Source: Roseobacter sp. MH60115
GTDB taxonomy: Bacteria > Pseudomonadota > Alphaproteobacteria > Rhodobacterales > Rhodobacteraceae
Direction of reading: 5' to 3'
DNA: 64,000 bases
Assembly: GCF_015644665.1 (NCBI RefSeq)
Contig: NZ_JADOBQ010000002.1
Span: forward strand, 682,001-746,000
In this document: one piece after another, positions 53,398 through 62,790 of the stretch
Layout: every line of letters begins with the position of its first letter
Position numbering within the stretch: the stretch's first letter is position 1
Position numbers and translations under genes: made by a program
The notes under the pieces: generated by a model
Told to the model about the DNA's origin: nothing
What the model saw: the letters and a program-made list of their open reading frames with translations, nothing else
The model's database searches: none

Positions 53398-53885
53398 AGT
53401 TGTACGGTGTTGTCGGATGGAAAAACGCAGGCAAGACCGGCCTGATGGAACGTCTCGTCACGGAGATTTCGGGGCGCGGCTTCAGCGTGTCGACCGTCAA
53501 GCACGCCCACCACGTTTTCGACGTGGATCAGCCGGGCAAGGACAGTTACCGGCATCGGAAGGCGGGTGCCACGGAAGTGCTGCTCGCCTCACGCAAACGC
53601 TTTGCTTTGATGCATGAATTGCGCGACGTGTCCGAGCCGACATTGGACGACTTGCTGGGCAAGCTCAGCCCGGTCGATCTGGTGCTGATCGAAGGTTACA
53701 AACGCGACACGCACCCCAAGGTCGAGGCGCATCGGGCCGAGACCAGCAACCCGCTCATCGCCCCCGATGACCCGACAATCCGCGCCGTGGCCAGCGATAC
53801 GATGCTGAGCTTGGATCGCCCGGTTTTTGACCTTAATGATACCGCCGCAATTGCCGATTTCATCCTCTCCGAGGTCGGGTTGTGA
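53394..53885 (+). CDS. mobB: Molybdopterin-guanine dinucleotide biosynthesis protein MobB
   Basis: This is a 163-aa P-loop GTP-binding protein. It has GVVGWKNAGKTGLMERLV (Walker A-like), STVKHAHHVFDVDQPGKDSYRHRKAGA and LVLIEGYKRDTHPKVE. It aids MobA, probably by delivering GTP. It overlaps mobA and the moeA fusion gene by four bases each. Confidence 0.92.
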   Translation: MKLYGVVGWKNAGKTGLMERLVTEISGRGFSVSTVKHAHHVFDVDQPGKDSYRHRKAGATEVLLASRKRFALMHELRDVSEPTLDDLLGKLSPVDLVLIEGYKRDTHPKVEAHRAETSNPLIAPDDPTIRAVASDTMLSLDRPVFDLNDTAAIADFILSEVGL

Positions 53886-55954
53886 CCGGCTTCGACACCG
53901 TTGTGATGGTGGATTGGTCCGGGGGGAACGATACCGGAAAATCCCCACGGAGGGATGCGATCTGGGCCTGTGTCGCCCGTCTGGGCCGGGCCGAGGCACC
54001 GCAATATCTGCGCAATCGCAGTGTCGCCGAAGATTGGTTGGCCCGGCTGTTCGAGGCCGAAATCGCGGCGGGGCGGCGTGTTCTGACGGGCTTTGATTTC
54101 CCTTTTGGCTATCCGGCGGGATTCGCGACGGCATTGACGGGCAAAAGCGATCCCTTCGCCGTCTGGCACTGGCTGGAGGACCGGATCGAAGACAGCCCGC
54201 AGGCCAACAACCGCTTTGATCTGGCCGGAGAAATCAACCGGCGGTTCGGAGGGCGCGGTCCGTTCTGGTTCAACGGGTTGAAGCGCGACATCGACGGGTT
54301 GCCGCGCAAGAAAACCGGCTATGAAAACCCGTTCCCGGACAGACGTCTGGCAGAAGAGCAGGCCAAAGGGGCCTTTTCCTGCTGGCAGTTGGGCGGGACG
54401 GGGGCCGTTGGTTCTCAGGTCATGATGGGTCTGCCGGTGCTTGCGCGGTTGCGGCGGCGTTTTGAGGTCGCCGTCTGGCCGTTTGAACAGTTAGACAAAC
54501 AAATCGCCCTCGTGGAAATCTGGCCGTCCCTGACGCTGGGCGCTGCACCGGAGGACCAGATCAAGGATGCGTGGCAGGTCCGCGAGGTTGCGCGCACCGT
54601 CTCGACGCTGGAGCCCGACGCCTTGGCGGAGATGCTGGCCGTGGATGCTCCGGAAGAGGGGTGGATATTCGGTCTGGGCCACGAGGACCGTCTGCGGCAG
54701 GCCAGCGCCCAGCCCCCGCGTCTGACCAATGATTGCTTTGCCTTGCCGCCGGGGGTGCATTGGACGCCGGTGCAGGAGGCGCTGGCGCTTTTGCAGGAAC
54801 GGTTGAGCCCGGTGACAGGGGTTGAGCATCTGCCTGTTGCCGCGGCCACCGGTCGGGTTCTGGCTGAAGATGTGACGGCTGTCCGGTCCAATCCGCCCCT
54901 GCCGAACACCGCCGTTGATGGCTATGGGTTCTCCGGCGGAAAAGCGGCAGGCGTGCACCGCATGCCCTTGGCGGAAGGGCGCGCCGCCGCTGGTGACCGC
55001 CCCGGAGTGGTGCCATCCGGCACCGCCGTGCGCATCCTGACGGGCGCGGCCTTGCCCGAGGGGGTCGATACGGTGATCCTGCAGGAGGACGTTACCGTGA
55101 GTGACGGTCATATCGCCTTTCACGGCCCGATCAAGGCGGGCGCGAACACGCGTCGCGCGGGAGAGGACGTGGCGCAAAGTGACATCGCACTGACGCAGGG
55201 GACGCGGATTGGCCCCGCGCAGGCCGCCTTGCTGGCCGCCGTTGGTCTTGCCGAGGTGCCGGTCCGCAAACCTCTGCGCGTGGCTGTGCTCTCTACCGGT
55301 GCCGAGCTGGTTGAGGCCGGGGAGGCGGCAGCCCCTGGACAGATATTCGATGCGAATCGCCCGATGCTGCTGGAGATGGTACGGCGCTTTGGACACGAAC
55401 CGGTGGACATGGGGCGCGTCCCGGATGACCGCAAGGTCCTCGCAGAGCGGTTGCACGCGGCCTCGAAAACCGCCGATCTGATCCTGACCAGCGGCGGCGC
55501 ATCCGCGGGCGATGAGGACCACGTCTCGGCCCTGCTGACAGAAGCCGGGGCCATGACCCTATGGCGCATCGCGGTGAAACCGGGCAGGCCACTGGCTCTG
55601 GGCATGTGGGCGGGCGTGCCGGTGTTCGGGCTGCCGGGCAACCCGGTGGCTGCGATGACATGCGCGTTGATCTTCGGACACCCGGCGATGGTCCGACTGG
55701 CCGGGGGCGCGTGGCGGGCCCCGCAGGGATTTGAGGTTCCCGCCGCCTTTCAGAAAAACAAGAAACACGGGCGCACGGAATACCTGCGCGCGCGGATCAG
55801 GGAGGGAAGGGCGGAAGTCTTCGCCTCCGAAGGGTCAGGGCGCATTTCCGGGCTGAGCTGGGCCGAGGGGCTGGTCGAACTGCCGCATGAGGCGGCGGAG
55901 ATCGTGCCGGGGACACTGGTGCGCTACATTCCGTTCGCCAGCTTTGGGCTGTGA
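53882..55954 (+). CDS. moeA: Fusion of DUF429-like domain and MoeA
   Basis: This is a 690-aa two-domain protein. Residues 1-280 look like an RNase H-fold DUF429-type domain: it begins VMVDWSGGNDTGKSP and has TGFDFPFGYPAG and NNRFDLAGEINRRFGGRGPFW. From about 284 (NDCFALPPGVHWTPVQEALALLQ) it is a complete MoeA, the molybdate-inserting enzyme, with LPNTAVDGYGF, VAVLSTGAELVE, LTSGGASAGDEDHV and VFGLPGNPVAAM. The fusion is in the middle of the fdhD-mobA-mobB-moeA operon; the N-domain's role is unknown. Confidence 0.9.
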   Translation: MTGFDTVVMVDWSGGNDTGKSPRRDAIWACVARLGRAEAPQYLRNRSVAEDWLARLFEAEIAAGRRVLTGFDFPFGYPAGFATALTGKSDPFAVWHWLEDRIEDSPQANNRFDLAGEINRRFGGRGPFWFNGLKRDIDGLPRKKTGYENPFPDRRLAEEQAKGAFSCWQLGGTGAVGSQVMMGLPVLARLRRRFEVAVWPFEQLDKQIALVEIWPSLTLGAAPEDQIKDAWQVREVARTVSTLEPDALAEMLAVDAPEEGWIFGLGHEDRLRQASAQPPRLTNDCFALPPGVHWTPVQEALALLQERLSPVTGVEHLPVAAATGRVLAEDVTAVRSNPPLPNTAVDGYGFSGGKAAGVHRMPLAEGRAAAGDRPGVVPSGTAVRILTGAALPEGVDTVILQEDVTVSDGHIAFHGPIKAGANTRRAGEDVAQSDIALTQGTRIGPAQAALLAAVGLAEVPVRKPLRVAVLSTGAELVEAGEAAAPGQIFDANRPMLLEMVRRFGHEPVDMGRVPDDRKVLAERLHAASKTADLILTSGGASAGDEDHVSALLTEAGAMTLWRIAVKPGRPLALGMWAGVPVFGLPGNPVAAMTCALIFGHPAMVRLAGGAWRAPQGFEVPAAFQKNKKHGRTEYLRARIREGRAEVFASEGSGRISGLSWAEGLVELPHEAAEIVPGTLVRYIPFASFGL

Positions 55955-56032
55955 AAACTACTGTCCTCTTGGTCACATGGAGCTATGTTTCAACGCAGAT
56001 CGGCCGACAGGCCAAGTTACCGAGGAAAACAG

Positions 56033-56536
56033 ATGCCCAAAGTCATGCCACTAACCGCCGCTGTGCTTACTGTCTTCGCAGTGGGCGCGCAGGCAGAGTG
56101 TACGCAGGCGCTCACCGTGAAATTCGTGGAAAGCGCGCCGCGTGACCGCTTTGACATCATTCATACCGCGACGGGTGTTTTCGTGACCGGCGTGGCGATT
56201 GATCTGGCGGGCTCGCAGGGGGCTTTGGTCTTTGACACGGCGGCTGGCGGTTCCGGCACACAAGTGTTTCAGCCTTTTGAGCCGGGTGAGGGGATGCAGG
56301 GCGTCGATGTCGCCGATGGCGCGCAGCGCCTCGATATCCGTTTGACCGAGTTATCGGCAGGCCAGCGTACGGGGTTCACAATTGACGTGGACGATCAGCA
56401 GGCGCAGTCCGATCTGGGCCAGATCAGAGTGACGGGTGGGGAGCTTTCAGGTGCGCGCGCCCTCTTCAGCCTGACGGATGGTTCGGAGCTGGAAGCGGTT
56501 TTTGACGCCAACAACCGCGCCAAGGTCTGTACCTGA
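56033..56536 (+). CDS. Exported protein, aggregation-factor-core-like
   Basis: This is a 167-aa exported protein with a signal peptide (VMPLTAAVLTVFAVGAQAE) and a beta-rich mature domain (LTVKFVESAPRDRFDIIH, GFTIDVDDQQAQSDLGQI). The pattern recalls proteins annotated as aggregation factor core in Rhodobacterales; the real function is unknown. The start at 56033 has GAGG 7 nt upstream; a longer frame from 55985 adds no signal-like sequence. Confidence 0.6.
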   Translation: MPKVMPLTAAVLTVFAVGAQAECTQALTVKFVESAPRDRFDIIHTATGVFVTGVAIDLAGSQGALVFDTAAGGSGTQVFQPFEPGEGMQGVDVADGAQRLDIRLTELSAGQRTGFTIDVDDQQAQSDLGQIRVTGGELSGARALFSLTDGSELEAVFDANNRAKVCT

Positions 56537-56540
56537 CACT

Positions 56541-57587
56541 TTAGTCGAAGGTGCCCGCCACGCGCCCCAACAACATGAAAGCGCGTGCCGTGCGGGTTTC
56601 CGCGAGAGCAGAGATTTCGCCATCCGTCGCCGTTGTTTCAAACTCGGCAAAAGTCTTGTCGAACCGCCGCAGGAAATGGTGGGCGGCGTCGCGGAAAATC
56701 GGGTCTTGCTTCATCCGACCCGCCGTCAGCGCGAGCGACGACCGGTCCCGTACACCGCCCAGGGCGGCGATAGGCCTGCCGCGTGCGCCCTGGCCAAACT
56801 GGCGCCAGACCTCGGGGCGGGCGCGATCCGGCAGCAGGTCATCCATGTAGATGCCATCCTGGCTGAGCAGGGTCAGCACGTCTTGTGCTGCCTGGATCAA
56901 TTGCGCAGCGGAGCGATCTTTCAACGCCCGCCGCAGGGCTGAGAACCCGGCTTCATCTTCCGCTGTTTCGGGGAAGTTCAAGGCACGGATGAAATCTTCC
57001 ACCGCAAGCGGCGGGGCCATATCGACCGCCTGCGTTCCGAGTGCGAGCGCGGGTTGGTCTTCGCGGGGGGGCTCTGCGGCGGGGGCGACCGTGCCGCCTG
57101 TTTGGCGTTCCTGCTCCCGGCGCGACGTGAAAGTGGCCAACGCGGATTCGGTCTTGCGGGCTGCTTCCGTGAGTTCATCGAGTTTCCGCGCAACCGAACC
57201 GGGTTCCGGGCCCGTCACGCCACTTTGGTTCTGCGCGATATAGGCGTGGCGAATGGCATCGATGGCCGCCTGCAGGCGCTGGCTTTCCTCCCGCATGATC
57301 CGGCTCGAGCGCGCTGCGGTGGCCGCGACCCAGATCATGCCAACCGGCATGAAAACGGCCAGCATGATCATGACAAATCGAAGCGCGCCAAGACCTTCGC
57401 CCGCGACGTTGTCACTGGGCATGAAGAGGAAAAAGAGCGCTGACGCCAGAAGCCAAAGCCCCGACAGGACCAGCGCCGCGATTTCTATGCTGCTGATGCC
57501 CTCGGTGCCCGGCCGGTCATAAATACCAAGCGGCGTGGGGCGTGCCCGCGCTTCGGTGGTTTCCGGGGTTTCGGTTGTGTCGGCCAT
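56541..57587 (-). CDS. Membrane protein of unknown function with coiled coil
   Basis: This is a 348-aa protein with two N-terminal transmembrane helices (IAALVLSGLWLLASALFFLF and FVMIMLAVFMPVGMIWVAAT), a coiled-coil/linker with Gln/Glu-rich heptads (MREESQRLQAAIDAIRHAY), a disordered Pro-rich segment and a helical C-terminal domain. No enzyme motif is seen. It converges with the exported protein gene by a 4-nt gap and follows greA; the family seems confined to Rhodobacterales from memory. Confidence 0.65.
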   Translation of the reverse strand: MADTTETPETTEARARPTPLGIYDRPGTEGISSIEIAALVLSGLWLLASALFFLFMPSDNVAGEGLGALRFVMIMLAVFMPVGMIWVAATAARSSRIMREESQRLQAAIDAIRHAYIAQNQSGVTGPEPGSVARKLDELTEAARKTESALATFTSRREQERQTGGTVAPAAEPPREDQPALALGTQAVDMAPPLAVEDFIRALNFPETAEDEAGFSALRRALKDRSAAQLIQAAQDVLTLLSQDGIYMDDLLPDRARPEVWRQFGQGARGRPIAALGGVRDRSSLALTAGRMKQDPIFRDAAHHFLRRFDKTFAEFETTATDGEISALAETRTARAFMLLGRVAGTFD

Positions 57588-57601
57588 CGTCGCAATTCCC
57601 G

Positions 57602-58072
57602 TCAGGCGTAGACGATCTTGAGCACCTCATAGGACTTCTCGCCGCCCGGCGTGCGCACTTCTACGCTGTCCCCTTCGTCCTTGCCAATCAGAGCGCGCGC
57701 AATCGGCGATTTTATGTTCAGCAGGCCCTTTTCGATACTGGCCTCATGTTCGCCGACGATCTGCCAGGTCTTTTCTTCATCGGTGTCCTCGTCGACCAGC
57801 GTCACCGTGGCGCCGAACTTGATGGTGCCGGACATCTTGGCCGGGTCGATCACCTCGGCCAGCCCCAGAACGCCCTCCAACTCCTTGATCCGGCCTTCGA
57901 TGAAGGACTGCTTTTCGCGCGCCGAATGGTATTCCGCGTTCTCGGACAAATCGCCATGCTCGCGCGCTTCGGCAATGGCCTTGATGATGGCCGGGCGCTC
58001 CACTGATTTCAGCTGCTTGAGTTCCGCTTCCAGATCAGCGTGGCCCTTGCGGGTCATGGGAATTTTATCCAT
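57602..58072 (-). CDS. greA: Transcription elongation factor GreA
   Basis: This is a 156-aa protein, the usual GreA length. The N-terminal coiled coil ([22 protein letters not shown] to [22 protein letters not shown]) carries the acidic tip residues, and the C-terminal FKBP-like domain ([38 protein letters not shown]) follows. It rescues backtracked RNA polymerase. The start at 58072 was preferred over longer readings because it begins at the coiled coil. Confidence 0.95.
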   Translation of the reverse strand: MDKIPMTRKGHADLEAELKQLKSVERPAIIKAIAEAREHGDLSENAEYHSAREKQSFIEGRIKELEGVLGLAEVIDPAKMSGTIKFGATVTLVDEDTDEEKTWQIVGEHEASIEKGLLNIKSPIARALIGKDEGDSVEVRTPGGEKSYEVLKIVYA

Positions 58073-58197
58073 CAGTAGCGTCCACGAAATGACGCGGCCC
58101 GCCGGGCTATCCGGGGGCCGCTGGTGAGAGTTGGCAACTACCTGACCCAAAGGTGAAGGAAATTGCAAGAGGTCTGGCTGAGATTACCCGCGCGGGG

Positions 58198-58578
58198 TCA
58201 GTCGTATTGCACCACCTCATATTCGATGTCGTCGTGATCGTGGAAGTAAAACCGCCGGCCCGGTTCATAATCCGCATGATTGCCGGTGGTGAAACCCGCC
58301 TTTTTCACAGCCTCCTCCATCGCGTCGATATCGTCTACCACCACGGCGATGTGGTTGAGCCCACCGCGGGTGGTGTAGCTGTCTGCCTTCTCGCTGGTGT
58401 TCTGAGCGGGCGTATAAAGCGCCAGGTACTGCGTGTCCGAACCCACATGGATGGATTGGCCGCCGCTGGTCGCATCGCCTTTCCAACGAATGTGCCAGCC
58501 AAAAAGCTCCTGCATCCAAGCCGCAGTCGCCTCGCCATCAGAAACGGTGTAGTTCGCGTGTTCAAGCCGTACGGTCAT
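58198..58578 (-). CDS. VOC-family dioxygenase/glyoxalase-like protein, SoxR-controlled candidate
   Basis: This is a 126-aa vicinal-oxygen-chelate protein. It begins MTVRLEHANYTVSDGEATAAWM and has LNHIAVVVDDIDAMEEAV and ADYEPGRRFYFHDHDDIEYEVVQYD, with His and Glu metal ligands. It may act on a glutathione or redox-cycling compound. AGGAGA lies 6 nt upstream of the ATG at 58578. It is divergent from soxR and has a SoxR-type promoter in front. Confidence 0.85.
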   Translation of the reverse strand: MTVRLEHANYTVSDGEATAAWMQELFGWHIRWKGDATSGGQSIHVGSDTQYLALYTPAQNTSEKADSYTTRGGLNHIAVVVDDIDAMEEAVKKAGFTTGNHADYEPGRRFYFHDHDDIEYEVVQYD

Positions 58579-58613
58579 CGATCTTCTCCTTGAGATTTGC
58601 CTTGATGACACTC

Positions 58614-58644
58614 ACCGTAATTTCTAAACCTAACTTTAGGTCAA
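58614..58644 (-). promoter_or_regulatory. SoxR-type promoter of the VOC gene
   Basis: On the minus strand -35 TTGACC (58639-58644) and -10 TACGGT (58614-58619) are separated by 19 nt, the long spacer typical of MerR-family promoters. The spacer holds the inverted repeat CTAAA...TTTAG (58624-58628 and 58635-58639). The layout resembles the E. coli soxS promoter position for position. It predicts oxidative induction of the VOC gene by SoxR. Confidence 0.7.
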
Positions 58645-58654
58645 GGAGAATTTT

Positions 58655-59110
58655 ATGGCAGTCAGTGACGGGCTTTCGATCGGGGCATTGGCGGCGCGCA
58701 CCGGGCTGGCCGTCTCGGCGATCCGCTATTACGAGGCGCAGGGATTGATCCGGCCGTGGCGCAACGCCGGCGGGCAGCGCCGGTTTGAGCGCTCCGACCT
58801 GCGCAGGCTCAGTTTCGTGATGATCGCCCAGCAGTTCGGGTTCACCTTGCCGCAGATCCGGGCGGAGCTTGACCGGCTCCCAGGCGGGCGTACGCCGACC
58901 AAGGCTGATTGGGCACGGATCAGCGCGGGCTTCCGGGCTCGGCTGGACGAGAAAATCGAGACATTGACGCGGCTGAGGGACAGTTTGGATGGATGTATCG
59001 GCTGTGGCTGTCTCAGCCTGCCGAACTGTGCGCTGTACAATCCGACGGACCGGATCGCGGAAAAAGGACCGGGTCCGCGATTCCTGATGGGCGATCTGCC
59101 GGAGATGTGA
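58655..59110 (+). CDS. soxR: Redox-sensitive transcriptional activator SoxR
   Basis: This is a 151-aa MerR-family regulator. The N-terminal winged helix (LSIGALAARTGLAVSAIRYYE) is followed by a dimerisation helix and the [2Fe-2S] motif CIGCGCLSLPNC (Cys114, 117, 119, 125). It activates target genes when the cluster is oxidised by redox-cycling compounds. It is divergent from the VOC gene and shares the control region; its own ATG has AAGGAG about 5 nt upstream. Confidence 0.94.
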   Translation: MAVSDGLSIGALAARTGLAVSAIRYYEAQGLIRPWRNAGGQRRFERSDLRRLSFVMIAQQFGFTLPQIRAELDRLPGGRTPTKADWARISAGFRARLDEKIETLTRLRDSLDGCIGCGCLSLPNCALYNPTDRIAEKGPGPRFLMGDLPEM

Positions 59111-59263
59111 TCAAAATCATCCGTCCCGGTCAGGAAATCGACGATTTGTGCCACTTATGACGCCCAGTTGCGATTGCATTGGGGGGTGACGTGGTTTAGC
59201 CAATCGCGAAAGATTGTTGCGCGGCAGAGGTCGCGCCCCGTTGGATTGTAAGGGAGCCGGGAC

Positions 59264-60913
59264 ATGTCGGAGACGGAACGCGAAGCAATGGAATACGATG
59301 TGGTCATCGTGGGCGCAGGTCCGGCGGGCCTGTCTGCGGCGATCCGTTTGAAACAGCTGGATGCCGACTGCAATGTCGTTGTGCTGGAGAAGGGCTCCGA
59401 AGTGGGCGCGCATATTCTGTCGGGGGCCGTTCTGGATCCGGTCGGTCTGGATGAGCTGATCCCGGACTGGAAGGAGAAGGGTGCCCCGCTCAATGTGCCG
59501 GTGAAAGACGACAACTTTTTCATGCTGGGTGAGGCGGGCAAGCTGCGCATCCCTAATTTCCCGATGCCACCGCTGATGAACAACCACGGCAACTACATCG
59601 TCTCCATGGGCAATGTGTGTCGCTGGATGGCGGAGCAGGCGGAAGAGCTGGGCGTGGAAATCTTTCCTGGTATGTCGTGTTCTGAGCTGGTTTTTGACGA
59701 AAACAACGGGGTAAAAGGGGTCGTTGCGGGTGAATTCGGCAAGAACCCGGATGGCAGCAAGGGCGACGGTTACGAGCCGGGCATGGAACTGCATGGCAAA
59801 TATGTCTTCCTGAGCGAAGGCGTTCGGGGATCGCTCTCCAAGCAGGTGATTGCCAAATACAATCTCTCGGACGGGCATGAGCCGCAGAAATACGGTCTTG
59901 GCATGAAGGAAATCTGGGAGATCGACCCGGCCAAGCACCGCGAAGGATCTGTCACCCACACCATGGGCTGGCCCCTGGGGGGCAACGCGGGCGGCGGTTC
60001 CTTTATCTACCACCTTGAGAACAATCAGGTTTACGTGGGCTTTGTTGTGCACCTGAACTACAAGAACCCGCATCTTTTCCCCTACATGGAATTCCAACGC
60101 TTCAAACATCATCCGATGGTCGCGGATTTGCTGAAGGGCGGCAAAAGGGTCGCCTACGGTGCGCGGGCGATCTCGGAGGGCGGGTTCCAATCCATGCCCA
60201 AGATGGTCGCGCCCGGTGTCGCGCTGCTGGGCTGCTCCGTAGGCATGGTCAACGTGCCGCGCATCAAGGGCAATCACAACGCGATGCTGTCGGGCAAAGC
60301 CGCGGCAGAGGCCGCCATGGCCGCGATCGCAGACGATCGCAGCGGTGACGAGCTGTCCGACTACGAGGCCGAAGTACGCAATGGCAAGATCGGTCAGGAC
60401 CTGCGCAAGGTGCGCAATGTCAAACCGCTGTGGTCAAAATACGGGCTGACGGCGAGCCTGGTGATGGGCGGGGTCGACATGTGGACCAACACCTTGGGTT
60501 TTTCGCTGCTGGGCACGCTGGGACACGGTAAATCGGATGCTGACGCGACCGAAGAGGCCTCCAAACACCAGACCATCGACTACCCGAAGCCCGATGGCAA
60601 ACTCTCCTTTGATCGCCTGACGAATGTCGCGTTCTCCTTCACCAATCACGAGGAAAGCCAGCCTGCGCACCTTACGCTGAAAGATGCGGAGGTCCCGGTG
60701 AACAGCAACCTGCCAAAATACGCAGGCCCATCGGCACGCTACTGCCCGGCAGGGGTCTACGAGTTCGTCGAAGAGGCAGGCAAGGATACCCGGTTTGTCA
60801 TCAACTTCCAGAACTGCGTGCATTGCAAGACCTGTGACATCAAGGATCCGGCGCAGAACATCGTGTGGACGACGCCGCAGGGCGGGGATGGGCCGAACTA
60901 TCCCAACATGTGA
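59264..60913 (+). CDS. Electron transfer flavoprotein-ubiquinone oxidoreductase
   Basis: This is a 549-aa membrane-associated flavo-iron-sulfur enzyme that passes electrons from ETF to ubiquinone. It has the FAD motif VVIVGAGPAGLSAAIRL, GWPLGGNAGGGSF and the C-terminal 4Fe-4S cysteines in ARYCPAGVYEF and FQNCVHCKTCDIKDP. It supports acyl-CoA dehydrogenases (such as the DmdC-like protein) and dimethylglycine dehydrogenases, which use ETF. It is transcribed alone after a 153-nt gap from soxR. Confidence 0.95.
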   Translation: MSETEREAMEYDVVIVGAGPAGLSAAIRLKQLDADCNVVVLEKGSEVGAHILSGAVLDPVGLDELIPDWKEKGAPLNVPVKDDNFFMLGEAGKLRIPNFPMPPLMNNHGNYIVSMGNVCRWMAEQAEELGVEIFPGMSCSELVFDENNGVKGVVAGEFGKNPDGSKGDGYEPGMELHGKYVFLSEGVRGSLSKQVIAKYNLSDGHEPQKYGLGMKEIWEIDPAKHREGSVTHTMGWPLGGNAGGGSFIYHLENNQVYVGFVVHLNYKNPHLFPYMEFQRFKHHPMVADLLKGGKRVAYGARAISEGGFQSMPKMVAPGVALLGCSVGMVNVPRIKGNHNAMLSGKAAAEAAMAAIADDRSGDELSDYEAEVRNGKIGQDLRKVRNVKPLWSKYGLTASLVMGGVDMWTNTLGFSLLGTLGHGKSDADATEEASKHQTIDYPKPDGKLSFDRLTNVAFSFTNHEESQPAHLTLKDAEVPVNSNLPKYAGPSARYCPAGVYEFVEEAGKDTRFVINFQNCVHCKTCDIKDPAQNIVWTTPQGGDGPNYPNM

Positions 60914-61061
60914 TGCCTGCGGCCTGGGTTTGACACTGCGAGGGGGCGATTAACGCGCGTGCGCTATGGTGATTTTATGCCGCCCGGCAGGGCCGCAGGA
61001 TTGCGCTTGGGCCGTAACCTGATAGCCTGCCGCTCACCCCGCGTTTCATGAGAGAGCAACC

Positions 61062-62771
61062 GTGCTTCACAGATTGATGACCTCCGCCGCAGTACTTGCA
61101 CTATCGCTGACGATTGCAGCGCCGGTCTCTGCGCAATCCAACGCCGGCGCATATCTGGCGGCGCGATCCGCCGCAATGCAAAGCGATTTCGAGCAGGCCG
61201 CCTCCTATTTTACGCAAGCGCTGGCGCGTGATCCTCGCAACACTGCCATAATGGAAAGCGTTGTCGTGTCACAACTGGCCCTGGGGCGCGTAGATCGCGC
61301 CCTGCCCGTGGCCGAAGCCTTGCTGAACCTCGGCCAGCCCAGCCAGATCGCGCAGCTGGTGCTGACGGCGAACATGATCCTCGAGGAGGATTACGAGGGG
61401 CTGTTGGCGACGACGCCCGAGGGTGAAGGTGTCGGCCCCCTTGTGGACGGGTTGATCAAGGCCTGGGCCCTCATGGGGGCGGGGCGGGCGAATGACGCGC
61501 TGGCCGCCTTTGACAGCATCTCTGAAGAACCGGGGCTGCAGGGGTTTGCGCTCTATCATAAGGCGATGGCGCTGGCCTCTGTCGGGGATTTCGAAGGAGC
61601 CGAAGAGATATTCAGCGCCGATACGGCAGGTGCCGTGGTGCAGACACGCCGTGGGGTTCTGGCGCGTGCGGAAATCCTGTCGCAACTGGACAGGGATGCC
61701 GAGGCGCTGGAATTGCTGCAGCGGATGTTCAACGGCGCCACCGATCCCGAAATCGAACAGGTGATCGAGGCGTTGAACGGGGATACGCCGGTTCCTTTCC
61801 GGCACATCACCTCCGTGCGGGATGGCTTTGCAGAGGTCTTTTTCTCTGTGGCGGCTGCCCTGCGCAGCGAGGCGGGCCCGGAATACACGATCCTCTATGC
61901 CCAGGTTGCCTTGACCTTGCGGCCTGATCACGTGGACGGGCTGCTTCTGACCGCGGATCTCTTTGAAACGCTTGAGCAATACGCTCAGGCCATTGCTGTC
62001 TACAAGCGGGTTCCGGCAAACGATCCCGCCTACCACGCTGCCGAGCTTGGCCGGGCCGAAGCATTGCGCCGCTCGGACAGACCCGAAGCCTCGATCGAGG
62101 TACTGGAACAGCTGGCGCGCAGCCACGGGCATCTGGCGACCGTTCATTCGGCACTGGGCGACGCGCAGCGCCAGCAGGACCGTTTTGCCGAGGCCGTTGT
62201 TGCCTATGACAAGGCGGCGGCCCTGGTCGAAGATCGGGGCGGACCAAGCTGGTTCCTCTACTACGCCCGTGCGATTTGCCATGAACGGCTGGGCAACTGG
62301 GAGGCTGCCGAAGCGGATTTTCGCGCGGCCCTGGAGATCAACCCGGGCCAGCCGCAAGTGCTCAACTACCTCGGCTATTCGCTGGTCGAGAAACAGATCA
62401 AGTTGGATGAAGCGCTGGAGATGATCGAGCGCGCGGCCGCGGCGAGCCCGGACAGCGGATACATCATCGATTCATTGGGCTGGGCGCTCTACCGTCTGGG
62501 CCGCTACGATGAGGCGCTGCCGCACATGGAACGGGCGGTCGAGCTGATGGCCGTCGATCCGGTGGTGAACGATCACCTTGGCGATGTCTATTGGGCCGTT
62601 GGCCGCAAACGCGAGGCGGAATTCCAGTGGGCGCGCGCGCTGTCTTTTGTCGATGAGACTGATCCGATGAGCGAAGCCAAGCCCGAGCGGATTCGACGCA
62701 AGCTTGAAGTCGGTCTCGACGCCGTGCTGGCCGAAGAGGGCGCGGAGCCGCTGCAAGTTGCCAGGGACTGA
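61062..62771 (+). CDS. Exported TPR-repeat protein
   Basis: This is a 569-aa protein with a signal peptide (MTSAAVLALSLTIAAPVSAQ) and many tetratricopeptide repeats across the length, for example AAYFTQALARDPRN-like repeats near 40-60 and the C-terminal block LDEALEMIERAAAASPDSGY, YRLGRYDEALPHMERAVEL and GDVYWAVGRKREAEFQWARAL. It is probably a periplasmic or membrane scaffold. It precedes ispE, and the two genes are close; co-transcription is likely. Confidence 0.85.
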   Translation: MLHRLMTSAAVLALSLTIAAPVSAQSNAGAYLAARSAAMQSDFEQAASYFTQALARDPRNTAIMESVVVSQLALGRVDRALPVAEALLNLGQPSQIAQLVLTANMILEEDYEGLLATTPEGEGVGPLVDGLIKAWALMGAGRANDALAAFDSISEEPGLQGFALYHKAMALASVGDFEGAEEIFSADTAGAVVQTRRGVLARAEILSQLDRDAEALELLQRMFNGATDPEIEQVIEALNGDTPVPFRHITSVRDGFAEVFFSVAAALRSEAGPEYTILYAQVALTLRPDHVDGLLLTADLFETLEQYAQAIAVYKRVPANDPAYHAAELGRAEALRRSDRPEASIEVLEQLARSHGHLATVHSALGDAQRQQDRFAEAVVAYDKAAALVEDRGGPSWFLYYARAICHERLGNWEAAEADFRAALEINPGQPQVLNYLGYSLVEKQIKLDEALEMIERAAAASPDSGYIIDSLGWALYRLGRYDEALPHMERAVELMAVDPVVNDHLGDVYWAVGRKREAEFQWARALSFVDETDPMSEAKPERIRRKLEVGLDAVLAEEGAEPLQVARD

Positions 62772-62790
62772 GGCCCGCCTGCCACATTCT

